From Lachnospiraceae bacterium (GTDB lineage Bacteria > Bacillota > Clostridia > Lachnospirales > Lachnospiraceae), in assembly GCA_017622795.1 (NCBI GenBank), contig JAGAQI010000047.1, forward strand, positions 62,001-126,000: DNA of 64,000 nucleotides. Direction: 5' to 3'. The notes under the pieces are model-generated. The model saw only the letters and a list, made by a program, of their open reading frames with translations. It was not told the origin of the DNA and ran no database searches. Below are positions 62,710-64,000 of this stretch, in pieces. The position numbers and the translations under genes were made by a program. Positions within the stretch are counted from its first letter, which is position 1, and each line of letters begins with the position of its first letter.

Positions 62710-62737
62710 TTGTTTTTCCGGATGATTTTGTTATACT
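62710..62737 (+). promoter_or_regulatory. Promoter of the GH43 gene
   Basis: TTGTTT (62710-62715), 16-bp spacer, TATACT (62732-62737). An inverted repeat GGCAGT/ACTGCC (62750-62755, 62762-62767) lies just downstream and could bind a sugar-responsive repressor. Confidence 0.6.
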
Positions 62738-62806
62738 GTTTACTAAGAGGGCAGTGAATATACTGCCATAGGGAAAAAAGAATAAAATACTTAGGAGGAT
62801 AAAATT

Positions 62807-64000
62807 ATGCCAAACCCATATTTGCCGTTTTGGGAGTATATTCCGGACGGAGAACCAAGAGTATTCGGAGACCGTGTGTATGTATACGGTTCCCATGACC
62901 TGGCCGGTTCCGACCATTTTTGTGACTATGTATTAAAATGCTGGAGTGCACCGGTAAACAACTTAAATGACTGGACCTGCCATGGCGATATTTTCCATAC
63001 CAGAGCAGACCGTGACCATGCATCCGATACAGATTGGACCGATGAACGCTGTCATTTATATGCGCCGGATGTGGTGGAAAAGGACGGTAAGTATTATCTG
63101 TTTGCGTATATTGTGAATGCGAAAGGTTGTGTGGCAGTCAGTGACCGCCCGGAAGGTCCGTTTAAGTTAATTGCCCCATATAAGTATACGATTTCTGATG
63201 AAATCTGCTGTAACGGCTGGTTTATCGATCCGGGTGTACTGGTGGACGATGACGGCAGAGTCTATATTTACTGCGGATTTGAGCGTTCCTTCCTTGCTGA
63301 AATCAACGGCGACAATATGTACGAAGTACTGGACGGCACCTGTATCGAGCATTTTATTCCGATTGAAAAGAGAGAAGAAGACGGTTTTGTGGAAGAAAAC
63401 AGCTTTTTCTTTGAGGCGGCATCTCCGCGTAAGGTGGGAGATACCTACTATATGATTTATTCTCCGAAGCGAGGAAGCAGACTGGCGTATGCTACTTCTA
63501 AGTCTCCGACAGGCCCGTTCAAGTACCGTGGTTATATTATTGATAACGGTGTGGATTATCCGGGCGGAAACGACCATGGCTCCATTTGTTGCATTAACGG
63601 TCAATGGTATATTTTCTATCACCGTATGACCAATAACAGCATTATGTCCAGACGCGGATGTGTGGAAAAAATCGAAATTTTACCGGATGGCACCATTCCT
63701 ACGGTGGAAATGACTTCCCTGGGCTTTGAAGATTCTTTGCTTCCGTACCGCATTACTCCGGCAGAAATTGCCTGTGTGTTAAAGAACGGTCCGTATGTTA
63801 CCGAAAAGAATGTATTTGAACGTGTGTTAACCAACATCAAGGATGGCAGTATTATGGGCTATAAGTACTTTGATTTCGGTGATGATGATTCCAGCAAGAC
63901 CATGGAATTTGCCGCAGAAATCAATGGTATGGGTTGCGACGCTACCCTGCACATTTTAATTGACGGGGAAGACGGAGAAGAAATCGGAACCTGCGCCATC
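62807..64000 (+). CDS. Glycoside hydrolase family 43-type protein (cut by window end)
   Basis: The first 398 residues of a GH43-like enzyme. Catalytic-type acids are in the five-blade propeller: VYVYGSHDL near the N-end, HLYAPDVVEKDGKYYLF (middle Asp), FIDPGVLVDDDGRVYIY, and FFFEAASPRKVGDTYYMIYS (general acid Glu). GNDHGSICC-like text (PGGNDHGSI) supplies the conserved His near residue 263. It would release arabinose or xylose from plant glycans. The lack of a signal peptide suggests cytosolic cutting of imported oligosaccharides. AGGAGG lies 9 bp before the ATG. The C-terminal beta domain continues beyond the window. Confidence 0.9.
   Translation, partial: MPNPYLPFWEYIPDGEPRVFGDRVYVYGSHDLAGSDHFCDYVLKCWSAPVNNLNDWTCHGDIFHTRADRDHASDTDWTDERCHLYAPDVVEKDGKYYLFAYIVNAKGCVAVSDRPEGPFKLIAPYKYTISDEICCNGWFIDPGVLVDDDGRVYIYCGFERSFLAEINGDNMYEVLDGTCIEHFIPIEKREEDGFVEENSFFFEAASPRKVGDTYYMIYSPKRGSRLAYATSKSPTGPFKYRGYIIDNGVDYPGGNDHGSICCINGQWYIFYHRMTNNSIMSRRGCVEKIEILPDGTIPTVEMTSLGFEDSLLPYRITPAEIACVLKNGPYVTEKNVFERVLTNIKDGSIMGYKYFDFGDDDSSKTMEFAAEINGMGCDATLHILIDGEDGEEIGTCAI

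Overview
The window looks like a chromosome segment of an anaerobic, low-to-moderate GC Gram-positive of the Clostridia, most likely Lachnospiraceae. The reasons are strong AGGAGG ribosome sites, TTGACA/TGNTATAAT promoters, a T-box leader on thrS, feoA-feoB with the small Cys-rich Feo protein, Rpn-type PD-(D/E)XK proteins, a C_GCAxxG_C_C protein and no trace of outer-membrane genes. The family assignment is inference from gene content, not a database match.

Region 1 (1-3970): the end of a DUF4143 ATPase, a minus-strand sugar-1-phosphate transferase, and an AlbA_2 (Schlafen-type) regulator preceded by helically phased repeats.

Region 2 (3977-22210): a surface-polysaccharide cluster on the plus strand. 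ManC, Gmd and an Rmd-like reductase should make GDP-D-rhamnose. Several GT4 glycosyltransferases build the chain. A Wzm/Wzt ABC exporter with a C-terminal carbohydrate-binding domain exports it, and a methyltransferase with a long coiled coil is a candidate chain-end modifier. A GT-C transferase, a polyprenyl-phosphate glycosyltransferase and GtrA form a probable Gtr-type decoration module beside a UDP-glucose dehydrogenase. The cluster ends in two decayed genes (CDP-glucose dehydratase tail, frameshifted GtrA).

Region 3 (22240-33300): an accessory, defence-like island. It holds an Rpn protein, a TPR membrane protein, an SMC-like AAA ATPase paired with a Toprim-like protein broken by an in-frame TAG, an unrecognised 308-aa protein, two Rpn remnants, an XRE regulator, an unrecognised 493-aa protein and a YefM/YoeB-type toxin-antitoxin pair with a striking palindromic promoter operator.

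Region 4 (33350-64000): mostly housekeeping genes. These are a histidine phosphatase, a methyltransferase, 5-formyl-THF cyclo-ligase, Hsp33, a mosaic lipoprotein, a MacB-like ABC transporter with a huge coiled coil, M18 aminopeptidase, dUTPase, a chemotaxis receptor, Dus, a ZIP transporter, T-box/thrS, MATE, PepF, a DtxR-type regulator, FeoA/FeoB/FeoB-associated protein, a receiver protein, a subtilase and the start of a GH43 glycosidase. Between pepF and the DtxR gene lies a single giant imperfect palindrome of about 440 bp, which I consider the most unusual piece of non-coding DNA here.
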